A stretch of 64,000 nucleotides of DNA, taken from contig OX419757.1 in the NCBI GenBank assembly GCA_948567375.1, positions 49,786,001 to 49,850,000 on the forward strand, in the 5' to 3' direction. This DNA is from Lunularia cruciata. Taxonomy: Eukaryota > Streptophyta > Marchantiopsida > Lunulariales > Lunulariaceae. A program made the translations under genes and the position numbers. Below, piece after piece: positions 54,401 to 63,648 of this stretch; within the stretch, counting starts at the first letter, position 1, and every line of letters begins with the position of its first letter. The notes below the pieces were generated by a model. The model saw only the letters and a program-made list of their open reading frames with translations. It made no database searches and was not told the origin of the DNA.

Positions 54401-54698
54401 TGAAAGTGTGCAAGGTTTTGCCATCTGGAGTTCTTGTGTTAGAAGGACGTGATGGTGTTGTTTGGAAGGATCATGTGCGCAATTGTGCGCCATGCCACCT
54501 CCCAAACATTGATGGTACTATGGACCCAAGCTTGGCACTTGTACGTGCAGGCTTGAGGTGTATGTTATGTGGCTCTTCTGGTGGAGCTGCTACTATGTAG
54601 TGTGTGATAGCTATTCGAGAGGATGCCATATGACATGTATGACTCCTCCCCTCACGGTGGTTCCTCAAGGACAGTGGTTATGTCCTAGATGTACTTGA
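54400..54698 (+). pseudogene. Family D polyprotein C-terminus with PHD finger
   Basis: VLPSGVLVLEGRDGVVWKDH, VRNCAPCHLPNIDGTMDPSL, then CMLCGSSGGAATM (54559 on). After a local frameshift near 54598 it reads VCDSYSRGCHMTCMTPPLTV and VPQGQWLCPRCT, stop at 54696-54698. Six of eight zinc ligands of a C4HC3 PHD finger are plain, and the PPL..VP.G.W.CP.C signature is typical. The fourth ligand is Tyr, as in the minus-strand copy. PHD fingers bind histone H3 tails. It takes the place that a chromodomain has in families B and C. Inferred role: targeting of integration. Confidence 0.85.
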
Positions 54699-54973
54699 CC
54701 TATAGCTAGTTCATTCTTTACATGGTATAGATTGCAGACAAGCGAGTAACGATGGGGCTCCATAGCACCCGGCGTCCTGATCTTTGCCCATTAGAGGGTA
54801 TACCATATACTTAGAGTAGATGGCTATCTGGAGCTAGAGGGACCTAATCGCCAGCTAGGGGGGCGATTGTGGCACTTTAGAGTCTATGTATGACTTATGT
54901 GTGAGTTGTGTTTCTATCGTGTATGATGTTGACAGCGATGTATGTTGTGTAGCGATGTATATAGCACGACAAC
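54699..54973 (+). other. Family D 3' untranslated region with possible polypurine tract
   Basis: After the stop come GCCAGCTAGGGGGGCGAT (54876-54894, purine-rich) and the 80-bp segment TTGTGGCACTTTAGAG...CACGACAAC leading to the LTR. That segment recurs at the very end of the 3' LTR (55435-55520). Confidence 0.55.
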
Positions 54974-55520
54974 TGTCACACCATTTGTAGGTCCGCATCT
55001 AGATGCTCAGACACTAGAGTTCCAATGATAGTAGTTAGAGTTATTCTAGCAGTTTCTCAAAGACTACTTTCTGACGGTTAGATTTTGTGTTTGGGGTACT
55101 GACTTCACGATGGGGCCCACCGTCACTTTGCACCGTTTGCACCGTTTGCACCGTCGAGTGTGCCATCAGCGGGACCGTTAGGGTTTCAGTGCTAGCTCAA
55201 GTCCAGGGGGTATAGTTTCAAAGTGAGCTCCAGATGGCTCACTTCTATGATGTTGAGCCTTTGAGTTCCTGGCTATGGTAGACAGAGGCCGACAAGCGTC
55301 ACTTGGATTCTCTATGCTTGAGTGGGTGTGGCTTGACTGTAATCAGTGCCCAGTTGTTGGCAGTTTATAGAGTGAGAGATCAAGTATGGAGTTGAGTTGA
55401 GTTGAGTTGAGAGTGTTAAGCAATCTGATTATTGTGGCACTTTAGAGTCTATGTATGACTTATGTGTGAGTTGTGTTTCTATAGTGTATGATGTTGACAG
55501 TGATGTATATACGCACAACA
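54974..55520 (+). repeat. Family D 3' LTR
   Basis: 547 bp, TGTCACACC to GCACAACA. The right boundary is confirmed by the target duplication and by resumption of the minus-strand D integrase. The last 86 bp repeat the sequence just 5' of the LTR. Confidence 0.78.
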
Positions 55521-56479
55521 GCAGCATCTCGACGAATGGCTGCAGGTAAATCTGGATCTCGTCCATAGAGTAGAAAGTATGGAGAGAAGGATGCTAAGGA
55601 GGCTTGCAGGTGTCGTGAGGAACGTTTGGTCTTGAGAGTGCGCCGAGCACATGGCTGCTTGTGCTTAGTTTTCCTTACTGTCTTTCTTTTGGATTTTCTC
55701 ATAGACTGACATTCCTTACCTACTCCTAGATTGTCAGGAATTTGTCTCTATATGAACTTGTTGTTTCAATTTCCCTGGGGTTGCCTCACCCTAAAGGTTT
55801 TGTTTTATCCTTGACTTTTGCAAAACCAATCTTGTCATGCGAGTCTGGTGTTATGGTTTCTACCTCTGTCTGGTCTCATATCCTATTTTCTCGTCAGGTT
55901 CAAGCTATGGTTTGGGATCTGGCAGTTCATAGACCTAGGTCAGGTGGCCCTTTGATAAAATAAAATAAACTACAACTGAGTGATCTAACTGAACATAAAC
56001 CCGGGCACTCAAATCATTTAATTATGCTTTTTACCTTGACCAGACTAAGAGCTCCTAGAATGGAGTTTTCCTCAACTCTAGTCACAATTCATAACACAAA
56101 TCCGCTTACAAGACTCATCATTCACAAGAATTCCAACAACAAAGTTCACAAGGTTGGATAAGTCAAATAGTTCTAGTCAAGGCAATGCCTGCCCCTAAGG
56201 TTGCAACTGCTCATCAACTCAGCCCGGCACTTCACACATACTCTGTCCGACAGCATACAAGGCAACTCATCCTCCGAACCTCTTCGTTCTCCTATGCCTT
56301 GTTTTGCAGATCAGATTCACTCCATTTAGACATGCCAACCAACTTCAAACATTTTCTTGCCCTTGCTTCAGATGAACTGATCCACTTCAAAATTCTCCTC
56401 CTCTTCTTCTTGACTTCGGGAGATATCCTTCGGCAACTTCTGCAGCAAATCCCCTTCAGACTCAAATTTTGAAATAGCA

Positions 56480-57420
56480 TCTCCTGGTCCAAGCACAGCC
56501 CTGCAAGACTCCCCTCACATTTCAAAAATTCCTCTCCTGGTCCAAGCATAGCCCTAAGGCATCTCCAAAATCCTTCAGCCCTGCAAGACTCCCCTCACAT
56601 TTCGAAAATTTCTCTCCTGGTCCAAAACACAGCCCTAAAGCATCTCCAAAAGCATTCAGCCCTTCAAGACTCCTTTCACATTTCGAAAATTCCTATCCTG
56701 GTCCAAGCACAGCCCTGCAAGACTCCCCTCACATTTTGAAAATTCCTCTCCTGGTCCAAAACACAGCCCTAAGGCATCTCCAAAAGCCTTCAGCCCTTCA
56801 AGACTCCTTTCACATTTCAAAAATTCCTATCCTGGTCCAAGCACAGCCCTGCAAGACTCCCCTCACATTTTGAAAATTCCTCTCTTGGTCCAAAACACAG
56901 CCCTAAGGCATCTCCAAAAGCCTTCAGTCCTTCAAGACTCCTTTCACATTTCAAAAATTCCTATCCTGGTCCAAAACACAGCCCTAAGGCATCTCCAAAA
57001 GCCTTCAGCCCTTCAAGACTCCCTTCACATTTTGAAAATTCCTATCCTGGTCCAAGCACAGCCCTGCAAGACTCCCCTCACATTTCAAAAATTTCTCTCT
57101 TGGTCCAAGCACAACCCTTCAAGACTCCTTTCACATTTCAAAAATTCCTATCCTGGTCCAAGCACAGCCCTACAAGACTCCCCTCACATTTCAAAAATTT
57201 CTCTCCTGGTCCAAGCACAGCCCTGCCCTCTCACATTTCAAAAATTCCTCTCCTGGTCCAAGCACAGCCCTGCAAGACTCCCCTCACATTTCAAAAATTT
57301 CTCTCCTGGTCCAAGCACAACCCTTCAAGACTCCTTTCACATTTTGAAAATTCCTCTCCTGGTCCAAGCACAGCCTTGCCCTCTCACATTTTCAAAAATT
57401 TCTCTCCTTCCTAGCCAAGC
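56480..57420. repeat. Minisatellite inside family E, unit about 53 bp with longer variants
   Basis: CATTTCAAAAATTCCTCTCC and TGGTCCAAGCACAGCCCTGC followed by AAGACTCCCCTCA recurs about fifteen times. Some units carry an extra CTAAGGCATCTCCAAAAGC insert. Isolated units reappear at about 57600-57690. Open frames here are by-products of the repeat. Confidence 0.88.
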
Positions 57421-57495
57421 CTTAACCCTTCAATAATTCTCCTTTCTCCTAGCAGGCCTTTCTCTCAAAATTTCTGCACAGCAAGCACTTTCCAA

Positions 57496-57602
<107 letters not shown>

Positions 57603-59107
57603 AGCACAGCCCTACTCTCTCACATTTCAAAAATTCCTCTCCTTGTCCAAGCACAGCCCTGCCCTCTCACATTTTTGAAAATTTCTCTCCTTCCTGGCCA
57701 AGCCTTAACCCTTCGATAATTCTCCTTTCTCCCAACAGGCCTTTCTCTCCAAATTTCTGCACAGCAAGCACTTTCCAAAATTCTCTCTCTGTCCTGGCCC
57801 AGCCTATCCCTTCGATAATTCTCCTTTCTCCCAGCAGCACTCTCCAAAACCCTCTGCACAGCAAGCACTTTCAAAACTTTTCTCTCTGTCCTGGCCCAGC
57901 CTATCTCTTCAATAATTCTCCTTTGTCCCAAAAGCCCTCTCCTGGCCTTCTACACAGCAAAATATTCTCCCCAAAATCTTCTCCTATCGCCAATTCACCA
58001 AAACCCCTTCCACTCAAAAATCTCCCTCTTGCCTTTTCCCAAAAACTGTCAACCCTCCATTTCTCTCCAAACTCCTGCCAACTCTTCCCGAAACTCCCCT
58101 GTCTCTTTGCCAAAAATTCTCCAAACTTCTCTTCTAAGGCAAGTACTCTTTCATTCCAATAACGTAAACAGAACCTGAGCGAGTGTAACCCCACATTACT
58201 TCTTGGCTCAAGCCACATTAAAAGACTCCTTGAGCTAATAACACCATAACTTTTTCCGACTTCACTATAATACAGGAAATATCTCCCACTGCAAGGTAGC
58301 ATAAAATCGCTATCCCACTGCAAGGTAGCATAAAGTCGCATAGATCCATGTTCCTTACAACAACTAAAAGAGAAAAAGAAAATCTATCACACCAAAAGCC
58401 TCAAGGGTACACATGGGCTATTTTCCCAACGACACCGGCTGAACCGATAGCCCATGGCCAACCAAGGTAATTGGAGATCCCAATCTCCCAAGTGGCCTCT
58501 CTGCAAACCATACTTTTGCAATCCTCTCTTCACCATCTGAACCACTCTCTCTGCTAAGCCATCTGCCTCAAGGTGATCTCGGGATGTAGTACGATGATCA
58601 ATCAAAGCCTTGTCACACAAGACCTGAAACTCCCCCAAGAACTCTGTACCCTGATCAGTCAAAACCTCAGCTGGTGCACCAAAATGACTAAGAACTCGAT
58701 CCAGGAACGAGTAAGCTGTCCCTTCACTAGACTTGTCAAGAAGTGCCACCAACTCAATCCACTTGGAGAAGTGCTCCACCATCACCAAAACATACCCATG
58801 ATGTCCTTACAGTCAGTGGTAAAGGTCCGGCAAAGTCCAAACTCTAACAGTAACCCAATCCCATGATAGGTAATGGGTGTAACTGTGGGATAGGAGCATT
58901 GAATGATGCTCTAACTCGATCACAAACCATACATCTGGCAACAAACTGCTGTACCTCAGTCTGCATACTGCACCACCAATAATGACTCTGGAGTAAGCTA
59001 TACGTACGCTTTACTCCAAAATGTCCTAGCTCCTCATGAGCATGACGGACCAACTGTGGTCTCTGTGATGGAAGTGGTACTACTTGCACTCTACCATCCT
59101 CCCATAC

Positions 59108-60525
59108 TGTAATACTCCAAGGACAAGAGAAGAGAGAAAACACAGATTGCACACTCAAACATTCGATGCCCCAAAGGAGCACCTTCTCTTTATTATATAG
59201 ACAAAGAGGATCTCCTCCAAGGAAGCTCCACCATAGGATTAGGGACACAGATAGGTGACATGTCAGCAAGCTCCACCCTTGGATTACTTACTTGGATGGG
59301 TGACCTGTCTGGTCTGTGAGCCGGCCTGTCTCTCACTCAGGATGAACCTCTGATGGCTATTATGGTAGCGCACCATGGACTAAGAAGGCAAGGAACCCGA
59401 ACTCCATCATACTCCTCCAAGGCTAACACTCCAAGACTCAAGACATTGCTCACTAGAGAACTCAATGAGAGAGATAGTTGCAAATGAAAGGATGATGAGT
59501 ACCTCCTCACCCCTTGTTTATATACTTGTGAAATAGTTACGTACCAAAGTTACTAATTACCGTAGTAACTCAAGTTACTAGACTAAAAGTCAAGTAAAGT
59601 CAAAAAGTAGAAAGGAATATCCATTCACATGGGCATATTCCCCTTATCTTGACCCAACCACTAAAGCAAGGATTCCTTCACATGAGCTATCCTTGGACTA
59701 AAGAAGAATCCAAAACAAAAAGGCTTGCGGGCCCAAGAGTTCTCAACTCTTTCCTTAAAGCCAAACACCTAGGAATAATACCAAGTCAACACACTAAAGT
59801 CCAAAATAGTGGTGCTCATCTTTTCTACTTCCTCTAAAGTAAGGTCCCCTCTATCTTAGCTATGACTAACTTTAGCTAACCATGACTAATATAGAACCAT
59901 CCTTTATCTCTATATAAATAATATCTCTTAAGTACTTGTAATACCAAGCTAAATATCACAATACCACACACATGCACAAATGGGTGTTACAGGTCTAGGT
60001 CCTATCTGGTTGGTCAAACAAGCTTTGACCGGAGGGAATCTTTTAGGGAATCTTCCTATAGGAATCTTAGAATCACGTGAGTAAGGTACCGCTGGAAAGC
60101 TCTCGACGAGACAAAGCAGGGGGGAGGGAAGGCCAAACTTTCCTTTGTTGGGGGGAATCTGCACATTTTTTAGGCCTAATTCATCCGTTTAGGCCTCCAA
60201 AATTGCCTTCAAAGATTTCAGGTATATTTCGGTTCCTACTCTATTAGTAGAAGTCCCCTTTTGGTGATACCTCTTTCTGATCTGTTTATTCCATCATGTG
60301 TAACATCCTTCCAGATGTTACCAAACCAATTCTCACCTTTAAATCATATGTCTAGCTATTGGTTCTAAGGTTCTCAAGTCTATTTTAGTTTCTGCCCTAT
60401 TAGTAGAAGTACTCTTTTGGTGATACTTCTATCTGATCTATTTTGACCATCATGTATAACATCATTCTAGATGTTACCAAACCAAATTTCACATCTAGAT
60501 CATATGGCTAACCCTTGGTATTACA
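59108..60525 (-). repeat. Family B 3' LTR interrupted by a family A LTR
   Basis: TGTAATACTCCAAGG to CTTGGTATTACA. Removing 59315-59991 and one GGTC leaves about 740 bp. The sequence reads GACCTGTCTGGTCTAGGTCC across the site, as at 25540-25555. Confidence 0.87.
59311..59995 (-). mobile_element. Family A solo LTR with perfect target duplication GGTC
   Basis: 59315-59991 (677 bp), TGTGAGCCGG to GTGTTACA. GGTC at 59311-59314 and 59992-59995. It lacks the GCATGTGGTC segment present in some other A LTRs (between CCCC and TTATCTTGACC), as do the copies at 37577 and 62110, marking a subfamily. Confidence 0.92.
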
Positions 60526-60538
60526 GACCTCCCTCCTT

Positions 60539-60997
60539 TTAAGACGCAACGTCCTCGTTGTGCAATTGTTGCTCAAATGCTTGCACCAATACCGGTGCAT
60601 GTGCCAAATTGGCAGCGGGTTCCCAGGTTGCTTCATAGAGGGGGTAACCTTTCCATTGTACTAGATATTCCACCCGCGGATGGCGAGTACCACGCATGCG
60701 CTTTTGGAGAATCCGCTCCACTTCATATTCCTCTAAGCCATCAATGAGTGTCGGACAAGGTCGAATGTCCTGTGTGGAAGGACCTTGGCCTGATCGGGGA
60801 GCATATCTGCATAGTAGGGAGACATGGAACACTGGATGGATCTTCATGTGTGGTGGTAGCTCAAGGTGATAGGCCACAGCGCCAATGCGATGAAGAATCG
60901 AGAAAGGCCCAATAAAACGAGGTCTGAGCTTACGAGATCCAACTAATGTGAGTTTGGTTGTCGATAGCCACACTTGATCCCCAACATTGAACTCCAT
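60539..60997 (-). CDS. Family B GPY/F segment and chromodomain (152 residues, intact)
   Basis: C-terminal end of the family B polyprotein. Residues 1-60: MEFNVGDQVWLSTTKLTLVG, FIGPFSILHRIGAVAYHLEL (GPY/F-like module, GPF present), then HPVFHVSLLCRYAPRS. The chromodomain is about residues 90-135: EEYEVERILQKRMRGTRHPR, VEYLVQWKGYPLYEATWEP with the Tyr/Trp/Trp cage residues in place. It ends FEQQLHNEDVAS next to the polypurine tract. Methionine 60997 is internal: the frame continues upstream through a TAG near 61023. Chromodomains of this kind bind methylated histone H3 and steer integration. Confidence 0.85.
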   Translation of the reverse strand: MEFNVGDQVWLSTTKLTLVGSRKLRPRFIGPFSILHRIGAVAYHLELPPHMKIHPVFHVSLLCRYAPRSGQGPSTQDIRPCPTLIDGLEEYEVERILQKRMRGTRHPRVEYLVQWKGYPLYEATWEPAANLAHAPVLVQAFEQQLHNEDVAS

Positions 60998-61002
60998 GTG
61001 CC

Positions 61003-61621
61003 TCCGGTGTGCATCAGCATACTACTTTTGTTGATTTTGCGCAATCTGTAACCTGTGCTTAGCGCTCTCTACACCTTGTTGGATTCTAGAAACAAATGTG
61101 TTGACTGCATCAACCTTGGTAGTCACTAGACGGATCTTCATCAAGCTAGAAGGTGTGAAGGGATGCTCACCATACATGAGGAAGAACGGAGTGACCTAAG
61201 TGGACGCATTCACTGAATTGTTGTAAGCAAATTCCACCAACGGTAATAGGGTGTCCCACCTCTCTTGCTCTTCTAAGGTGAAGCCGCGTAACATGTCTTC
61301 AATCGTGCAATTTGCCCGCTCTGTTTGGCCATCTGTTTGTGGGTGGTAAGCTGTGGACATGGCCAACTTGGTTTTGAAGAAACCAAAGAGTGTTCGCCAA
61401 AACAAACTGGTGAATTGGGTACCTCTATCGGTGATGAGTACTCCAGACAAGCCATGGTGAGCAAAGACTGCATCTAAGTATAGTTGGGCTAGTTGTGGAG
61501 CGGTCACTTCCTTGGTGGTAGGGCATACACGAATCATTTTGCCGAGCCGGTCCACAAAGACCACAATGGAGTTGAACCCTGAGGTGGTCTTGGGTAATTC
61601 ACAGACAAGATCCATACTCAC
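61003..61621 (-). pseudogene. Family B integrase catalytic core (two nonsense codons)
   Basis: Open 141-residue stretch (61196-61621): MSMDLVCELPKTTSGFNSIV (first Asp), VLITDRGTQFTSLFWRTLFG (second Asp), YHPQTDGQTERANCTIEDML (Glu). D-D-E is complete. LPLVEFAYNNSVNAST is then followed by TAG (61196-61198). The tail has FFLMYGEHPFTPSSLMKIR and a second TAG near 61023 where the B copy at 20797 keeps CAG. Same frame as the flanking segments. Confidence 0.87.
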
Positions 61622-61693
61622 TTGTTCCCAACGTTGGGAAGGAGTGGGGAGAGTTTGAAGGAGCCCTGCAGGAGCATGATTAGAAGCTTTGTT

Positions 61694-62109
61694 CTATTGA
61701 CAAAGTAGGCAGCTATGCACATAGTCCATCATGTCATTGCTCATCTTGGGCCAATAGTAATGGCGCTTGACTGCATCCAAGGTCTTGTCCACTCCGGCAT
61801 GAGCTGCAATGGCTGAATCATGAAATTCCGTTAGAATGGTGGTGCGTAATTCTGGGACATTTGGGATCCATAATCTGCCATCCCGAAAGGTGAGTTCTTG
61901 GGTGCTGGTGACGCCTTTGGACGATTGTGCTTTGACAATCAGTGGATCAGTTTTTGTAGTAGCTAGAATCTCTTGCCAGAATTCAGGGTTAATCTTAACC
62001 TCTGCCACCAAGTTGTTGGCCATTGACATGCGGGTGAATGCATCTGCAAGTTGCTTCTTACCTTCCACATAGGTGATTGTCATGTTGAAGCGTTGTCGCA
62101 ACTCTGCCC
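61694..62109 (-). pseudogene. Family B RNase H end and integrase zinc-binding domain
   Basis: It starts within RNase H (MTITYVEGKKQLADAFTRMS, last acidic residue kept), then a linker VKINPEFWQEILATTKTDPL. The integrase zinc end reads TEFHDSAIAAHAGVDKTLDA, HYYWPKM and VHSCLLCQ: HHCC complete. TAG at 61694-61696 separates it from the core in the same frame. Cut at 62109 by the A element; RT and gag are outside the window. Confidence 0.85.
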
Positions 62110-62788
62110 TGTAACACCCATTTGTGCATGTGTGTGGTATTGTGATATTTAGCTTGGTATTACAAGTACTTAAGAGATATTATTTATATAGAGATAAAGG
62201 ATGGTTCTATATTAGTCATGGTTAGCTAAAGTTAGTCATAGCTAAGATAGATGGGACCTTACTTTAGAGGAAGTAGAAAAGATGAGCACCACTATTTTGG
62301 ATTTTAGTGTGTTGACTTGGTATTATTCCTAGGTGTTTGGCTTTGGGGAAAGAGTTGAGAACTCTTGGGCCCGCAAGCCTTTTTGTTTTGGATTCTTCTT
62401 TAGTCCAAGGATAGCCCATGTGAAGGAATCCTTGATTTAGTGGTTGGGTCAAGATAAGGGGAATATGCCCATGTGAATGGATATTCCTTTCTACTTTTTG
62501 ACTTTACTTGACTTTTAGTCTAGTAACTTGAGTTACTACGGTAATTAGTAACTTTGGTACGTAACTATTTCACAAGTATATAAACAAGGGGTGAGGAGGT
62601 ACTCATCATCCTTTCATTTGCAACTATCTCTCTCTCATTGAGTTCTCTAGTGAGCAATGTCTTGAGTCTTGGAGTGTTAGCCTTGGAGGAGTATGATGGA
62701 GTTGGGGTTCCTTGCCTTCTTAGTCCATGGTGCGCTACCATAATAGCCATCAGAGGTTTATCCTGAGTGAGAGACAGGCCGGCTCACA
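62110..62788 (+). repeat. Family A 5' LTR (plus strand)
   Basis: 679 bp, TGTAACACCC to GGCTCACA, directly followed by TTTTTGGTTCCG. Confidence 0.92.
62577..62584 (+). promoter_or_regulatory. Candidate TATA box of family A LTR
   Basis: TATATAAA in CAAGTATATAAACAAGGGG, conserved in all A LTRs, about 205 bp before the LTR end. A second AT-rich site, TTTATATAGAG, lies near 62184. Confidence 0.5.
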
Positions 62789-62792
62789 TTTT

Positions 62793-62809
62793 TGGTTCCG
62801 TTGCCGGGA
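62793..62809 (+). promoter_or_regulatory. Primer-binding site of family A
   Basis: TGGTTCCGTTGCCGGGA. It differs from the tRNA-Asp complement TGGCGCCGTTGCCGGGG mainly at CG to TT in positions 4-5, the change expected from cytosine deamination or a different isoacceptor. Confidence 0.72.
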
Positions 62810-62829
62810 CCTCTCTAGAAGGCAAGATA

Positions 62830-63000
62830 ATGTTCCGCGTCCAATTCTACATTAGGCAGAAGGAGGCTATGAGAGCTCACTTGGAGAGAACATTAGGAGA
62901 GGAGAGGGCTGAACTTATGTTAGAGAACCAAGATCCATTTGTATACCCTGTAGTTCATTATGATGTCTTTGAGGTGATTTTGTACATCTTGTACACATGA
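62830..63000 (+). CDS. Family A leader mini-ORF (56 residues)
   Basis: MFRVQFYIRQKEAMRAHLER followed by TLGEERAELMLENQDPFVYP. Same frame and length as 50366-50536 in the other A element, with two residue changes. No domain recognised. It could be a regulatory upstream ORF or chance conservation between recent copies. Confidence 0.35.
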   Translation: MFRVQFYIRQKEAMRAHLERTLGEERAELMLENQDPFVYPVVHYDVFEVILYILYT

Positions 63001-63648
63001 GAGGAATTGGAGAGATTGTGTGAGGTGGATTGCAGATTTTGGGGATTAAGGTGATTTTGGGCAAAATCTCAAGTTTGAGATCTGGACTTGAGATTTCTAC
63101 ACATGATAGCTTGGGTTATCTTTCAGTTAGCACACTTGAAATTATTGAGAGAGCTTCTATGCGCACTGGGCTAGAATTTTTGAAAGTTGATAGGGTAAAG
63201 TGCTCCCGCAACTGCATGCTCTCTGGAAAATTGTACAGAGTCTGCCATTTCTTCAATTTTTAGTGAATTGTCCTGAAAATTTCCAAGAAAATTCAGTGCA
63301 TTGTATCCTACCTGGTGCCACAAAAATTAGAGAGAGATCATTTTTGCGCAGTGCGTTATGAGTTTTTGAAGTGAGGGGGGTGGTTTTCAGACCAAATCTG
63401 AAATATGGGTGCTAAATAGAAAGGTGTCTAGGCCAAATGGCTCAATGAAAAGATCTAAAATTTTGCAGGGAGGGACGCCCTAGAGTTGTGATCAGGTGTG
63501 GAAAATTTCAGAGGACTGTGACATATTCGTTGGGAGATTTGAGTGACATTGTGAGGAAGGGTCAATTCTGCAGAGTGGAGATCTCATGCATGAGAAGTTT
63601 GAGATCAACAAAAAGCATGTTTGAGTGTTTAGATTCATCTTTGGGAAC
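63001..63648 (+). other. Family A leader, mostly non-coding
   Basis: Same 650-bp leader as 49719-50365 reversed. Open frames at 63030-63263 and 63488-63676 show no domain. Confidence 0.5.

Larger units (their letters stand above)
41435..55524 (+). mobile_element. Complete-ended family D Gypsy element, carrying a family A element
   Basis: Left end TGTCACGCC at 41439, right end CACAACA at 55520. The flanks are GTAG (41435-41438) and GCAG (55521-55524), a 4-bp target duplication with one change. Joining the flanks restores continuous family D integrase (RDAT/VVLDLDD) on the minus strand. Inside: leader, gag start, a family A element that replaced gag to methyltransferase (43541-51269), linker, RT, RNase H, integrase, PHD finger. 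The missing middle is represented elsewhere (38290-40061; 4050-5339). Confidence 0.85.
59108..62109 (-). mobile_element. Family B chromovirus, 3' half, minus strand (well preserved)
   Basis: 3' LTR 59108-60525 (with a nested A LTR), reversed polypurine tract GACCTCCCTCCTTTT, chromodomain, integrase and the end of RNase H, then cut at 62109 by a family A element. All coding from 60539 to 62101 lies in a single frame broken only by nonsense codons, with no frameshift seen, so it is the youngest B copy in the window. CATAC precedes it (59103-59107); the other flank is outside. Confidence 0.88.

Noticed and set aside
56870-57436. 188-residue open frame with LVQ/LQKPS repeats
   Set aside because: It is a translation of the family E minisatellite; frame and length follow the repeat unit.
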